Shown piece after piece: positions 20,334-31,872 of a stretch of DNA of 64,000 nucleotides. Each line of letters starts with the position of its first letter. Position 1 is the stretch's first letter. The notes beneath the pieces were generated by a model, which made no database searches, was not told the DNA's origin, and saw nothing but the letters and a program-made list of their open reading frames with translations. The position numbers and the translations under genes were made by a program. Source of the DNA: Symbiodinium natans. Its lineage: Eukaryota > Sar > Dinophyceae > Suessiales > Symbiodiniaceae. The stretch spans positions 62,001-126,000 of the forward strand of contig CAJNDS010001336.1 in NCBI GenBank assembly GCA_905221605.1, given 5' to 3'.

Positions 20334-21986
20334 GACAAAGCAGGCCCTTCTGCGAGGCCGTGGACGTATGTAAATGCGTGATCAAAAACCGCCGCTTAGC
20401 GCTGTTAGCACAGAACCTTTGCAAGACACACAACGCCGAAAAGTGCAAAGCGAAGCCAGGTTCCAAGGTAGGCATAACCACAGCGGTAAACAAAACCATG
20501 GGAGTCAAGCTGTAAAACCTTATACGAAGAAGGGCCCGCGTCATGACTGCCGTCATAGTAATCATGCGCGTCTTCGGGATCTGCAGGTTGTGAGTGCCTT
20601 GGCCCCAGGTAAGTCGACTGAGAAGCTGCTGTTGAGCCTTTAAACGATCGTGCCAGCCCAAAGGCAGTTTGCTGCAAGCCACTGCTGAGCCTATCCAACT
20701 GTCAACGCGCTTCTGCATCAAAGGCGTCCAAGAAGTGGAGCTACCACAATTAATGCTGCCACCAACCAAACGAAAAACATCTTTGTGATGCTGTGTTGCT
20801 GGCACGCAACCTTCAACATCAGCTGTACCATACGTGAAGCACTTGCCAGGATTAAGTTTGCCACCGCTGAGTTGAGCAAAATGTTGTACAGTGACATGTG
20901 TCTCACGCAAAGCACATTTTAAAGCACGCAAATCTTTGGCGACGGCGGTAGCACTGATATCATCAACATACACACGAGGCACGATGCGCGTTGGCGGCCG
21001 CACCTGAGCAAAGTGACCTTGCGTAAGACGCTCCAACCAACAGGCAACCAGACTGGCTAGCAGAAAATTGCTGAGCGGATCGCCTTGCGCAATGCCATTT
21101 GAAGGATGATAAGCAGAACCAAAAGCAGTGCCCAATTTGAAGTGTTTGCAATGGTTTTTGTAAACACGACATAATCCTTGAACAATGGATAAAGGGGCTC
21201 CACGGTAAAGGAGCACATCAATAGCCATTGCTGGAATGATGTGGTCATAGCATTTGGCAAAGTCATAAGATAAGCCACCACTCCACTCGTCTTCAAGATC
21301 CGCTCGTTCCAACAAGTAGCTGACATCGACGGCCATGTCATCGGCTCCTTGACCAGAGTGCATAGCAAAGACATCTGAAGGAAGAACTTTTGTAATCCAA
21401 GGTTTGAGCTGCCTGCGTCGGGCACGGCTCCAGCACCTATACAAAGCACTGAGAACCGTGATAGGGCGCATATCCATGGCATCTTCAATCTGACCTTGTG
21501 AGTTAAGGTTCTTCGGAATCATCGCCACATAGCCGGTCGTCCAAGTGGTTGGCCATTTGGCTTGCTGCTCGCAAAGATTCATAAGCTGAGCCAAGTGAAC
21601 GAGAAGGTAGGACAGGCATTTCCTAGGAGACGAAGGTCTTGTGGTTGCCAGCCATCCAGACCTGCTGCACTGCTCGGCGTGGTTTTGACAGTCTCCAAGA
21701 GAATCTCTTGAGAAACTGGAGGCAAATCAAAAGTCTCCTTGCGCATGAAAGGACCATAATGCTGCAGAAAAAACCACGTGCTAGGACAATTAGAACGGTG
21801 CTTACCAAAGACTTTGTCCCAAGCGGCAGTAAGGGCCTGGAGCTGCTTGGAAGGACCAATGGTGTAGGATGCACCAACTTTCATGACGATGGCCGAATAA
21901 TGCCGACGGTCCCGCAGGTGAGGATTCTCGACTACCTCCTGCGCCTTTCTCCACGCGGACGCCTTGCCAGGGTTGCTTCGCAGTGT
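20131..21986 (-). pseudogene. LINE copy D: reverse transcriptase
   Basis: RT blocks appear in order. AAGLDGWQPQDLRLL lies in the frame 21884-21579. After a one-base frameshift near 21615, the 487-codon frame 21594-20131 carries VAMIPKNLN, MDMRPITVLSALYRCW (block 2), LSYDFAKCYDHIIP (motif A), NGIAQGDPLSNFLL (motif B) and VPRVYVDDISA (motif C, YVDD at 20959-20970), then the thumb. All catalytic Asp residues are present. The upstream endonuclease is in the same frame as the 21579-21884 piece and is separated from it by a single TAA (21987-21989). ORF2 of this copy is thus one stop and about two frameshifts away from being open. Confidence 0.75.
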
Positions 21987-23327
21987 TTACTTCCAAGCCT
22001 TCAAGCGAAAGGATTGCTGCAAAAATTCCATGGCCTTGCAAAGTATGTGAGCTACCATGCTAGCCGCTGATTGACCTGCGGGGCCACGCAAAAGTGAAGA
22101 TAACTCATCACGCCAATGTTGAGGGCAATCTGGAATGACAGACTGTAAATTGCGCCAGGTGCGGTCAGCACGAGTTCCAGGAATACACTTAGTGACCTCT
22201 GTAGCTTGCCGAAAAGCACGACCGAGTCGACGCAACTGAAGGCTGTCAGCATGCTCATGCTGAACACGAGGAAGCTGGCGTGTCGAATCAAATTGTATTT
22301 TGCCACGAGGCTGACCTGAGCGAAGATAGCAGCCATCCTGTTGAATATGTAAATGAAAAAGAGCTTGTTCTGCAGTTCGAGACCAAATGGATGCCGCCGC
22401 ATCAATGTCCTGGTTACGAAGAGCAGAGTGAAAATCTTCAGGTATGGCGTACGTGAATGGCTTCAAGTGACCAAAAGAACAAGCCTTCCTGGGGGTCAAG
22501 CGCGGGGCCGCCTGTAAAGAGCAGCGCAGAGCGACTTCCAAAATGCTGTGCCCTTTGTTGGTGAAAGGATTGGCCTGTAATGAGTAGCAGAGCGGGAAGG
22601 AGCGCGCCGTGCTAGAACACCACGCATGGTCAATACGAGAACCCGAGCCTTTGTGGCAAGTGTGGAGCTTGGGTCCATTGCTCATGTCCGCCAAATCACA
22701 CCAAGAAGAAGCCAGCAAGGATTGCACGTAGGTGTTTACCTCACTCTCCGCGTTGAAATCACCAAACAAAATGGCCGGTAAAGCTCTTGAGAAAGCATCA
22801 GAAGAAATCTGCTGCCGAAGCTGTCGCAAAGTACGCGTGGCCGAAGCAGATTCACGAGCACCCGACATGTTGTACAGGACCAAAGCACTATTGTCATGAA
22901 GATAAAGAAAAAAGGCTTGTAGACAACCAGCGGCCCAGAAAGGGAAACAAGGGTGATCTGTGGGCCACCGAAAGGGGGAAAATTTTGCAAATTTGGTCGG
23001 CTTGACCACAACGCCAACACCACACTTGGAGCTGCCAGTAACCGGCGCGCCCCACAAGCAGTGCAAAGAGGTAGAGCTCGTAAAGACTTTTTGCTTCGCA
23101 GAGGACAAGTGAGTTTCTTGCAAACACAAAATGTCATAGTCATAGCTCAAAAATGTCTGCCAGCGGCCAGCAGTGGAAAGACCATCCGAGTTGAATGAAG
23201 CCAACCAGCACGTTGAAAAAGGAGAAACTCCAGGCGTGTTGCCGTGTAGAGCATGAAGAAAAACGTGAACGTTGTTCGCATAGGACTTCGGCCCAGCAAT
23301 GCTTGACGAGCGACGGGCCAAGGACAT
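21987..23327 (-). CDS. LINE copy D: AP-type endonuclease domain
   Basis: 446 codons open. Endonuclease/exonuclease/phosphatase-fold motifs are visible: ASFNSDG (Asn motif), LCLQETHL (catalytic Glu), ILFGDFNAESE (Asp/Asn), GSRIDHAW (Asp) and NKGHSILEVAL (terminal His). The C-terminal 120 residues form the conserved linker (RADRTWRNLQ ... MVAHIL) that joins endonuclease to RT. This enzyme nicks target DNA to prime reverse transcription. It ends at a TAA that looks like a nonsense mutation, since homology resumes in frame immediately after it. The ORF1 frame ends just upstream, near 23330. Confidence 0.7.
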   Translation of the reverse strand: MSLARRSSSIAGPKSYANNVHVFLHALHGNTPGVSPFSTCWLASFNSDGLSTAGRWQTFLSYDYDILCLQETHLSSAKQKVFTSSTSLHCLWGAPVTGSSKCGVGVVVKPTKFAKFSPFRWPTDHPCFPFWAAGCLQAFFLYLHDNSALVLYNMSGARESASATRTLRQLRQQISSDAFSRALPAILFGDFNAESEVNTYVQSLLASSWCDLADMSNGPKLHTCHKGSGSRIDHAWCSSTARSFPLCYSLQANPFTNKGHSILEVALRCSLQAAPRLTPRKACSFGHLKPFTYAIPEDFHSALRNQDIDAAASIWSRTAEQALFHLHIQQDGCYLRSGQPRGKIQFDSTRQLPRVQHEHADSLQLRRLGRAFRQATEVTKCIPGTRADRTWRNLQSVIPDCPQHWRDELSSLLRGPAGQSAASMVAHILCKAMEFLQQSFRLKAWK

Positions 23328-23348
23328 TAATTAACCATCAAAGGGATC

Positions 23349-24595
23349 TCAGGCATTGCGTTGCCTGACTGCTTCTGGCGTTTCACCAGTGGACTGCGGC
23401 GGCCTCTTGTCCCTGGGAGTGGCAATCTGCTGGAGGAAGGCTTGCTGTTGCTTGCTTCGCTCTGTGACCATTGAAAGGGTGCACGTATCTGTCTGCATAG
23501 ACGCACTGCCTGCAGCCTGCTTGCTTGCTGCGAGATGCTTGGCAACCGAGTTGACGGCCTTGAAAAGAATCTGAGTGGCATGACCGGTGCCCATGGAAAG
23601 CTGTGCTGGTGAGTCGTTGCCGCGCTGTCCGACAGGAAGGTGCTCGACGACGTGGACTTTCCACTTCTGGGCCAAGGGGAACTGATATGCTCCTGGGATG
23701 CCCGCAGTGACAGGCACTCCATAAACCTTCCACCTGCCGTAACCGGATATATCCTCCAAAGAGTGCTTCTTGCAAAAGATCTGCAGGTGCTCTTTGGTGG
23801 CAAAACGCGCTGCAAATCTGTGAGGCGGTCGGCGACGCCTGCGCAGGATGCCCAAACGCTCGAGACCTTCCAACATTGAACACGCTCGCTCGAGAGAGGT
23901 GGATTCGGGCAACCAAACAAGCACCGGCTCCTGCAAACTGAAATCTGCCTGACTGCTGGAGTGAACCTTGAAGAAAGTACCATGAGCTCCACTAGCTTTG
24001 AGGATCTGCTGTGCGTACTGTGCATGTGCCAGAAAGGTAGAAGAGATATCAGAGCGAATCTGAACTTCACTGATGGAGAGCAAGTTGATCTGCAGCCTTT
24101 CCAAGACACTTGTGACATGTGAGGCTTTGGCCTGCGGCGGCCAACCAAACTCTTCCGGCTGCTTGCAAACCATGCGCAACATTGTTTGCGCGATGGTAAC
24201 CTTCGGGCCTTGCGCAACCCTAAGAACGTGACCAGCAAATCCAAGCTGGATGCACCATCGAGTGACCCGAACTTGCTTTTGTCAGCGCCTTCATGAAGCA
24301 AGAGTGTGCACTCAACCTGCGAATGCGGGCACGAACCAAGTCCCAAAGAGCTTGGAGATTGTGTGATGAGTATCGCGGTCGGCTGGGATGTGAATCCCAC
24401 ATTTCTAACGACCCCGGGTATGGCAGACTTGGGCACCAAAGAAACGCCACCCTGGCATGACAACTGCGTGTGCGCAAGTACTGGGGCACTCCACTCAGAG
24501 CTGAGTAAACTGGGCAGGCCACGCAAATGGGCCTCCACGGGCATTGCATGACGAATGGCTTGCACCAAATGTGCATCACCACCATCATCAAGCAT
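23349..24595 (-). pseudogene. LINE copy D: ORF1, frameshifted
   Basis: The N-terminal 100-120 residues lie in the frame from 24595 (LLSSEWSAPV, GGVSLVPKSAIP, QPTAILITQ). The protein continues after a frameshift near 24265 in the frame 24182-23349 (LQINLLSISEVQI, HGTFFKVHSS, LPESTSLERACSMLE, YGRWKVYGVPV). Copy C carries the same domains in one 524-codon frame, so the two-frame layout is damage. It is probably the RNA-binding ORF1 protein of the element. The end of the frame is Gln-rich and basic. Confidence 0.6.
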
Positions 24596-24992
24596 ACTGG
24601 GTAGATCAGACTGTGGCTGAAAAGGGGTGGCAAACTGAGCATCTGACGGCGTGCTGTAGCTCTTGGTCTTGGATTTGCCCTTATCGCCCTTGGCACCTTT
24701 GGCGCCTCCTTTTCCATTGCCGTTGAGAGCATGTGCCTGCTGATTGCAAATTCGGCGATGCGCTGCCCAAAATTAGCAGAAATATATGCCATGAAGCATC
24801 CAAAGTGTGAAAAGGTCATCCTGGGTTTCGCTATTGAAGCACTGCGAACACCGTCTCGTCACAGACACTGCGTTCACCCCCTGTATGTTCGCAAGCAGCA
24901 TCTGTATTGACGCAGGGGATCCTGCAGGATCCCAGAAGGAGGAAGTGGCTTGTCTGAGCGACGGGGCACACCCCCCTCTCTGGAAGGCTCCC

Positions 24993-25910
24993 TCAACCGA
25001 TCCCCACACGGGGAAAGTCTCGCGAGCCCGAAGGAAGCTCTCTGTTCTGAACATGTGCTCTCTGCTCTGACTGCAATGTGTCGTTGCGCCGATGAGTTGT
25101 CGTGTTGCGCTCCTGGGGAGCACTTGGTGCATGCACAGCGCTAGCCTTGTACCTGAGGCGCCTTCGTGCTCTGGGTTGCAGGCTAGCGGGTGGGTTATTA
25201 ACGGTGGGATCATTATTTACAGGTCGCTCACCGACCCTGGGGTCGTGAACATGTGCAGGCTGTGCAGCTGGCGCAGCCGCAGACACATCTTCATTCCTCT
25301 GGAACGAAGAGGGAGGATTGACGGCATCGGAGTTTTCGAAACACTGAGTTCGTCGAAAGTTGTTATGTCGATACATCCATCCCCATCTTCGGCCACATTT
25401 GCTGCAATAGATTTCGCCGTAGTTGGCCTTTCGACGATCCTTGCCCGTTTGTCTGTTCCAGTGGATGGTGTGGCCGCCTTGGTTGTGGTCTTGCCGAAGT
25501 TTACGTTCTTGCTCGTCCAGGCGAGAAGCCGACTGCATGTGGCCTGGTTCTGAAAGCCATTCCGCTTCTGGCAAGTTAGGGAAGGGGCAAGGAGTTTTTA
25601 AAATTTTGGATCGTACATGTTTGGGATATTGGGTTTGTCGACCACATTTGACGCAGAAGGTACGTCCGGATGCAGTGGAATGCAGACCGTGCCCCTTCCG
25701 TTCAACAGGCCTAGCTTGCTGGGGCTGAGCATCAGCTGACCGCTCGGGAGGCATCTCGTCACCCGGCTGATTGTCATCCGAGGCTTGTGTCCATTCAGTG
25801 ATATGTGCCTGCCAAACATCAACAAGCGCAGATTGAACGGCATGCAAGGCATTGATACCAATGCGCGTGGAATGGGGCACAGTCGTGCACGACCGAAAAC
25901 AAACAGGCAA
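24993..25910 (-). pseudogene. LINE copy C: C-terminal zinc region, no RT before it
   Basis: The 305-codon frame begins at the SALVDVWQAHITEW helix and carries two CxxC-x18-C units (FCVKCGRQTQ...C and IYCSKCGRRWGW...C), then a disordered Pro/Arg-rich tail. It matches copy D's C-terminus. The RT that should precede it is absent: upstream of it lies an inverted linker fragment (25945-26258) and then the endonuclease. The RT was therefore deleted along with an internal inversion. Confidence 0.65.
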
Positions 25911-25944
25911 GGCAGGGGTGGTGGATGCGAGGTGACATTAAGTA

Positions 25945-26258
25945 TCAGGAAGATCGCGCGAACCCTCCAAGCAAGCACGCTGATAGACCGCAGACTCTAC
26001 AAGGCGATCTGTCGTGCTAAAGAAGTCGCTCAAGCACAACCAGGTTATAGGCGTGACCGCACCTGGTCTCTCCTGAATGAGGTGACCCAGCACTTGCCGC
26101 GTCCCTACCAGCAGCTGGTTCACGAGGCACTGCTTGCTCCTGCGTCCCCTCATGCTGCAGCAGCGGTCTTGAAGCATCTCCGTCGTGCTGCTGAAAAACT
26201 TGCTTCTGATAACCGTACTGCGAGGATCCAGGAGTGGAAGAAAGTGACCTTGGACTGA
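25945..26258 (+). pseudogene. Inverted endonuclease-RT linker fragment within copy C
   Basis: The plus strand reads DRTWSLLNEVTQHLPRPYQQ and continues to RIQEWKKVTLD. This aligns residue by residue with the linker following copy D's endonuclease (ADRTW...LKAWK). Flanking parts of copy C are on the minus strand, so this block is inverted in place. It ends within a few bases of the point where endonuclease homology stops (about 26262). Confidence 0.7.
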
Positions 26259-26261
26259 ACA

Positions 26262-27298
26262 ACGTGTCCTTGGGAGGTGGCAATGTCCATCAGCGTATCT
26301 TCTGCAAGCCGGTTCCATATGCGCATAGCGGCATCAAGGTCCAGCCTGGCTAGGGCAGCACTAAACGTCTTGGGGATTTTCGGAAAAACCAAGGCGTCGG
26401 CGGGCTTAGGGGGGACTAAGGAAGGCAGGTTTGCTGCTGACCTGAGCGTATGCCGCATCTGGGAAGCGCGCGGTATCTGCAAGTCAAGGCACACTGCGGA
26501 ATGCGTGGGAAAGAGAACAAGGGGTGTCACCCGATAGCGAGAGGCAAGGTCAAAGGCAGAATATGAAGCAAGGATAAAGTCAATTCTGGAGCCTTGGCCT
26601 TGGTGACAAGTGGGTGCATTTTGCATATCATGCGTGGCACACTTATGGCAGTCATGCCAAGGACCGGCTTGACAAAAATTTTCGAAGACCGTGTCTTCTG
26701 CAGTAGGCATGTTAAAATCTCCGGCAAGGACGGCCAAAACCGGGCCTCTTTCAACTAAATCCTGCTGCATAGCATGCAGCATGCTGCGGAGATATCTCCT
26801 TTTCGCCGCCTCCCAGCGGCTGCCGCTTGGAGCGTAAAGCCCAAAAATGAAAAGGGAAATGTTACCAGCCCCTAGAAAAACTTGCGCGGCGACTAATCTA
26901 TTGTCTTCATAAAAAGCTCGGCATGGGTGGTTCCGAGGCCAGGTGACGGGACGGACAGCCCAAACTGCATCACGACGGATAAGAATGGTCACCCCAGTGA
27001 AATGCTTTGCATCTTTCCCCAGCGAGTGAATGCAATGAAAATCTTTGAATTGGTGAGTGATGTTGCGGTAAGAGTGAGTCTGAAGTTGAGTCTCAGTGAG
27101 GACAATGATGTCCTGTTTGAGAGTGCGGACGGCGGCCCATTTGGCTGCATTGTTGAACCCCCCAGCATTAAGAGTAAGGCAAGAAAAAGGCTTCTCGTGA
27201 GCGTTCTGCGTCAGTGCTGATCCCTGACTAGTCGATGGTGCCAAGTGGCGTGAGGCAATGAGAGAAGCATCATGGTCTGCAGCGCGTCTGCCACGCAC
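26262..27298 (-). CDS. LINE copy C: AP-type endonuclease
   Basis: A continuous frame carries the fold's motifs: CLTLNAGGF (Asn), IIVLTETQL (Glu), FGLYAPSGS, VLAGDFNMPT (Asp/Asn), GSRIDFILAS and FPTHSAVCLDL (His). Homology to copy D ends near MRIWNRLAEDTL, after which the frame enters the inverted block. Its 5' end overlaps the tail of ORF1, and a 35-bp tandem duplication (27270-27304 and 27305-27339) lies in that overlap. All expected catalytic residues appear present, but without an RT the copy cannot be autonomous. Confidence 0.7.
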
Positions 27299-28785
27299 AC
27301 AGCCTCATGGTCTGCAGCGCGTCTGCCACGCACACAGCCTCTCGCAGCATTGCCTTGTATGGCGTGCATGTAACGATTGCGGGTTTTGCTAGGCAAGAAC
27401 CATAAGCAAGAAAGGTGAGACTTGCAGTTGTTGAGCTTAGTTAACGCGCATCCTCTGAGCATCGGGTGTTTCTCCCGTGTGCTGGTTCGAAGGATGCTTT
27501 TCTTTCTCCTCATGCCTGGGGGTGACCTCATCTGCCTTTCCAGCAGCACGAGTTGCCAACGGCGGCACCACCTGAGGGAGCCACCTGTCACGTTCAACTG
27601 CCCTGGAGGGGCGCCCTGCAAGTGCGTCATCCTGAGGCGGAGCGGCTGCTGAAGCTCTGGCATTTTATTCGCATCGGCAAGTTGCTGTCGCGCCAACGTG
27701 TTGAGGGCTTTGAAAACAAGTTGCTTACGGCGCCCCTGAGCCTGCTGGTAAAACATAGGGCCGGTGTTTCCCGGGGTTTTGGATAGAAACACGCATTGCA
27801 CCTCGGAGAAATATAAGATTTCCACGACCTGCCACTGCCTGGACTCAAGCAACGTGAGAGCGCCAGCCATCCCACACTGAACTGGCAGTCCACTGAGCCT
27901 CCACCTCCCCAACTCTGACGAGTCTTGCAGCCCAAGCCATTTTGCAGCGGAGCGAAACTCATTGACATCAAGGAACCTGAGTGCAAATCTTGGCTTGTGA
28001 GCAGCGTTCTTTGCTGCGATCCCATAGCAATGGTCGTTCTTGCTGGCTAGGTCCAAAGCCTGGTCAAGACTGGCATCTTCTGAGAGCCAAAGCATGTGCA
28101 TTTCTGGAAAGTAGCTTGAAGTGGCATGTGTTTTGAAAAACACCCCATCTTTGCCGCTGCATTGCAGAAGTTTCGGGAGAACGGATTCATGAATCATCGC
28201 AGTTGCGGACTGGTCTTGTCGCACAAGGATATCCTCACAAGCTGGAGCCGGGACATGGCGTGCAAGGATCGCAGCAACAGAGGCGCCTGTGAGGGCCTCG
28301 GGCGTCCATCCAAAGCAGGCCGGCATTTTGATCACCGCACGATGCATAGGCACAGCTAACAGGATCTGCTCCCCTTCCGCGGCCATGGTGACAGGAGGGC
28401 CAAAGCTTAGCCCAAAGCTTAGCTGGATCAAATGCCTCTGCACTGTGACTTCGATGAAATCCCCGTGTTCATCACGTACGCGCAAGAGGCATGTGACTTT
28501 GGCGCAAGGATAGTGTTTGAGGCCGAGGGCCTGCGTGTGCTGTGTGGTTAGGATAGCTGTGGGAGCCAGGGTGTATCCCACGGCCCGCAAAACAGTTGGC
28601 ACCTGGTCCTTATGCACAATGCAAACGCCTCCCTCATCAGACATGTCTGTGTCGGATCGGATAGGGGCGCTCCATTCACTTTGCACAAGCTGGGGCATCA
28701 TTCTGAGTTTGGCTGCTTCTGGTAAGGCATTGCGTACCTCCTCCATATACTGCACTTCCTTATCTGAGTTGAGAGCACTCTGCAT
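27211..28785 (-). CDS. LINE copy C: ORF1, intact 524 codons
   Basis: This is the best-preserved ORF1 of the array. It contains QLVQSEWSAPIRS, GGVCIVHKDQVPTVL and APTAILTTQ in the N-terminal 110 residues, and VFFKTHATSS, MLWLSEDASLDQALD, ALRFLDVNEFRSAAKWLG and LGRWRLSGLPVQ in the middle. The C-terminal third is basic and Gln/Leu-rich. A possible extension upstream to 28910 exists in another frame. The N-terminal half resembles nucleic-acid-binding ORF1 domains; function is inferred from position before the endonuclease. The copy D and E ORF1 pieces align to it. Confidence 0.6.
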   Translation of the reverse strand: MQSALNSDKEVQYMEEVRNALPEAAKLRMMPQLVQSEWSAPIRSDTDMSDEGGVCIVHKDQVPTVLRAVGYTLAPTAILTTQHTQALGLKHYPCAKVTCLLRVRDEHGDFIEVTVQRHLIQLSFGLSFGPPVTMAAEGEQILLAVPMHRAVIKMPACFGWTPEALTGASVAAILARHVPAPACEDILVRQDQSATAMIHESVLPKLLQCSGKDGVFFKTHATSSYFPEMHMLWLSEDASLDQALDLASKNDHCYGIAAKNAAHKPRFALRFLDVNEFRSAAKWLGLQDSSELGRWRLSGLPVQCGMAGALTLLESRQWQVVEILYFSEVQCVFLSKTPGNTGPMFYQQAQGRRKQLVFKALNTLARQQLADANKMPELQQPLRLRMTHLQGAPPGQLNVTGGSLRWCRRWQLVLLERQMRSPPGMRRKKSILRTSTREKHPMLRGCALTKLNNCKSHLSCLWFLPSKTRNRYMHAIQGNAARGCVRGRRAADHEAVCVADALQTMMLLSLPHATWHHRLVRDQH

Positions 28786-28989
28786 CTGAGAGCCTTTGTT
28801 TGTTTTGCCTTTGGAGCTACCTCGACCGTTGAAACTCCAAGTTCGTTCTCAAAGGCACGCAGCGGGGAGGCAGTGTAGTTGATGCCTTGGTAGCTGCCGA
28901 AACCAATCATCGGCGTCGCGCAGATGGTTAAATAGAGCGTGTTTTGGTCCGTAAGCGTACACGTGGACGCTGACGGCTGTTGCTGCAGG

Positions 28990-30737
28990 GGGTAGCATCA
29001 CACCTTTCTCGCGTGAAAGCTCCTGCTTTCCATCTCGGCATCTTCCGGTGGCACCAAGAACATGTAGGAAAATCAAGATTAATGATATAGTGCGTGTGGT
29101 TGGTCAAAGCATCTCTATTGTGTAGTTGAACCTTGTTGAGCTCAGCTTGTTTGGTAGCCGAAAGTTGTACTGGAACCGCGCGAATCAACCTTTTGAGATA
29201 CTGCTGGGCATTGGCTTCTTCGAGCAAATGTTATATCTGCTGAAGGTTTTCTTGCAAACGTCGCAACAAGGTTCAAGTGCATCGCTGACAAGGTGACGAC
29301 CTTCACTCTCGGCAGAAACATTCAGCTTGTCAAGAGTATTTTGGATGTTGGCAGTATGCTTCTCGGTGCGTTTCTGACCCCTGGTGGTGGGGCGCCTGAC
29401 CTTTGTCCCACTGCTCCAAAAAGGTTTTGACTGCACGAGCCGCTTGAATGATAGCCCTGTAAATATTGGTGCTCTTTGGCTGCTGAACGTACTGGTATCG
29501 CGAGCCTCCCGGTCTGGATGAGGTTGAGAGCCAAAGACCTTCTTCATCAATAGTAGGTTGGCTGTGGTCAATCTTTCTTTGGGAATGTAAGGATGTGGAT
29601 GAAATACCTTTTCCACATGCCTCGGAGTCGGGCTGAGACTTGTCTTTCTTGAAGTGACCAACATCGAATGTATCAGGTGGGTCAGTGGTGTCACTTGTGT
29701 TCCTTGCACGGAGGATCTCCACCATCATTCTGTGCGTATTCAGGTTGTGCGGGTAGGAGTGCTGCGGCCACGGAATATTGTGAGTGGGGTTATGATGTTG
29801 TACAACAATGTGGTCTGCCTGATCAGCGGTGATGACAAAGAGACCTGTACGAAGCGTGCAAGTCGGAAGTTGTAAAGATAAACGCAGCTGTTCATCATTG
29901 AAATACTTGTAAAGGATACGTTGCCAAAAGGTGCACGTCCAGAAAAGGTGGATGTGTGATTCTTCCTCACACCAACAACAAGGGCAAATGGGATGATCGC
30001 TTCTGTTTGTTTTGTAAAGTGTCACTTGAGTGGTCACCGCGCCTGCAAAAAAGGCACAAAGGATGCCCAGGTCATCTATCTGGAGGGTGGTATGCTTGTC
30101 AATGCCAATCTGGACACCTTTCATGTCCTTCCGTGTGGAAGCTGCACGAGACCATAGCGCACGGCAAGCTCCAAGTCGCGTGATATGCAGAAAAAATACT
30201 CTTGAGAGTGTTGGAGAATACGCAGACGAATCACGCGACTGTGTCCAACAGCAACCTCAAAAAGGAAGGGTTCCAACCAATTCCAGCCCAGGGCATTGGT
30301 TGCTTGTTGTAATACTGCAAGCGGTCCCACAGCATTGGATCTTCCACCCCGAATAGAGGACCTCTTCTGTGAGGTGGTAGTAAAAATGTGTACCCATAGT
30401 TGCTGTAGCGAGTTGTGCGCATACTCATCTGGACTGGGTCGAAAAGGTGGCCTGTGAAGCAACTGGTAAATGCAATGTCGGCTGAACGCGAGCTTCGTTT
30501 GTTCCATAGGGCATGTAGGATAGCCGCTCTCAATGTGCGTTCAAGTGACACACAACACGGCCCAAGTTCCAGACCAAAACTGTATTTCGTAGCGCCGCCT
30601 GTATAAAATAAAATCTCATGAGCGGAAAAGCTGAGAGGGCATAGAGACACACGCTTGGCAACCTGAAGGTAGCTTTTGGCACGCTGGTCAGCAAGTTTCC
30701 GGGCAAGAATGAAAGATGACCACCCAGGAGCCTTTCG
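28990..30737 (-). pseudogene. LINE copy E: RT thumb to C-terminus, several frames
   Basis: Pieces of the post-RT region are spread over overlapping frames 31066-30530, 30650-30231, 30124-29330, 29709-29185 and 29227-28928. Recognisable motifs are a zf-RVT-like unit (CPCCWCEEESHIHLFWTC, about 29.95 kb), CDVCKKTF, and a final CSWCHRKMP...C unit that ends near 28990, equivalent to the CxxC units of copies C and D. At least three frameshifts are needed to join them. ORF1 of copy C begins less than 250 bp downstream, so the two elements are nearly abutting. Confidence 0.55.
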
Positions 30738-31822
30738 TCAGGAGCAATTGAACAGGCGGTTTTTGTAGGTGACCTCTTGTACCTTCTTTCGACCAGCGGT
30801 GTCCGTGGCGAACACCACTGTTTTGTTATGCTCGATGACGGCATCGATGGCGGCGTCAAAGAGTTGTGTAACACGGATGGCCTCTTGTAGTTGCGACAAA
30901 GAGTTCGCGCGGATGCTTCTGTCGTCGATAAAGGCACCAACTTTGCAATTGCCAGTGGATTGCGCCGCGATGCTGTTGCTCCAAGCGGCAATAATGCATT
31001 TGATTCTGATGATCGCCAACGGGCATCCCTGCATGATGCTGTTGGTGTTGGTGATGATAGGGCCAATAGAATGAAGAACCAAGTTTGAAGCGTCGTCGCA
31101 CGCTCTCTGCAAAATGATACATCGGTCTGGCGATGTGTGAAGGAAGGCCCAGATCATGAAGTAGGCCTTTTTCGGTGCTCCATGGGATATGGTCAAAGCA
31201 CTTCTGGAAGTCGAAAAGAATACCAAATAGAGTGTCCCTGGAGTGGGAGGAGATTTCAATACCCAAAGCAAGATGGCAGTAAATATCGGCTGCCTCACGG
31301 TTGGGCACTCCTCCTCGAAGGGAGTCTGGGATCCAGGACTGCATCCAAGGACGCAAATGTTGAAAGCGAGCACGGGCCTAAAGTCTATAAATGTGTGAAG
31401 CCAACGAGATAGGTCGGATGTCTCGCGCAATGTCCCCGGTTTTCTTCTTGATGGTTGCAACGGGTACCGCAAGTAAACAGGATGGCCAAATACCAGTGCA
31501 CTTGATGGCATTGTACAACTCAGCCAGATTGTCAAGCGATTTCGGGCCTAGGCACTGAAGTTCGTGAAGGTGCCAGGCGTCGGCTCCCGCAGCAGTGGGT
31601 CGCATGGTCTTCAAAGTTGCACCAATGACGGTCAAAAAGGGGAACCTCAAATGGAGAGAAGTGGTTGTACGGAAGATGGTCGGAAAGAATATGACCAAAG
31701 TCACGTTTGAAATCAGAATAGTCGGGAGGAGAACGATTCAAATACCTGTTGAAAATGGGATTCCAGGTGTCCATCATCATCTTGTGAAGCTCGCGATGTT
31801 TCGTGACGAAGCCCGATGGCAC
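30738..31822 (-). pseudogene. LINE copy E: reverse transcriptase, frameshifted
   Basis: TWNPIFNRYLNR opens the RT region in the frame 31822-31532. TAAGADAWHLHELQCLG and IRPISLASHIYRL follow in 31704-31378. Motif A, ILFDFQKCFDHIPW, lies in 31356-30856. Motif B (IMQGCPLA) and motif C (VGAFIDDRSI, FIDD near 30.93 kb) lie in 31535-30738. Catalytic residues are retained but split over three frames. It matches copies D and F in block spacing. Confidence 0.65.
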
Positions 31823-31872
31823 TTTAAAACAAGGGGCGACATAGGGGTCGGAGTCTTTGAGCCATCGATAAG

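Noticed and set aside
23327-24595. The full 422-codon frame as ORF1 of LINE copy D
   Set aside because: Only its first 100-120 residues align with copy C's ORF1; the remainder is the shadow of the frame 24182-23349 after a frameshift.
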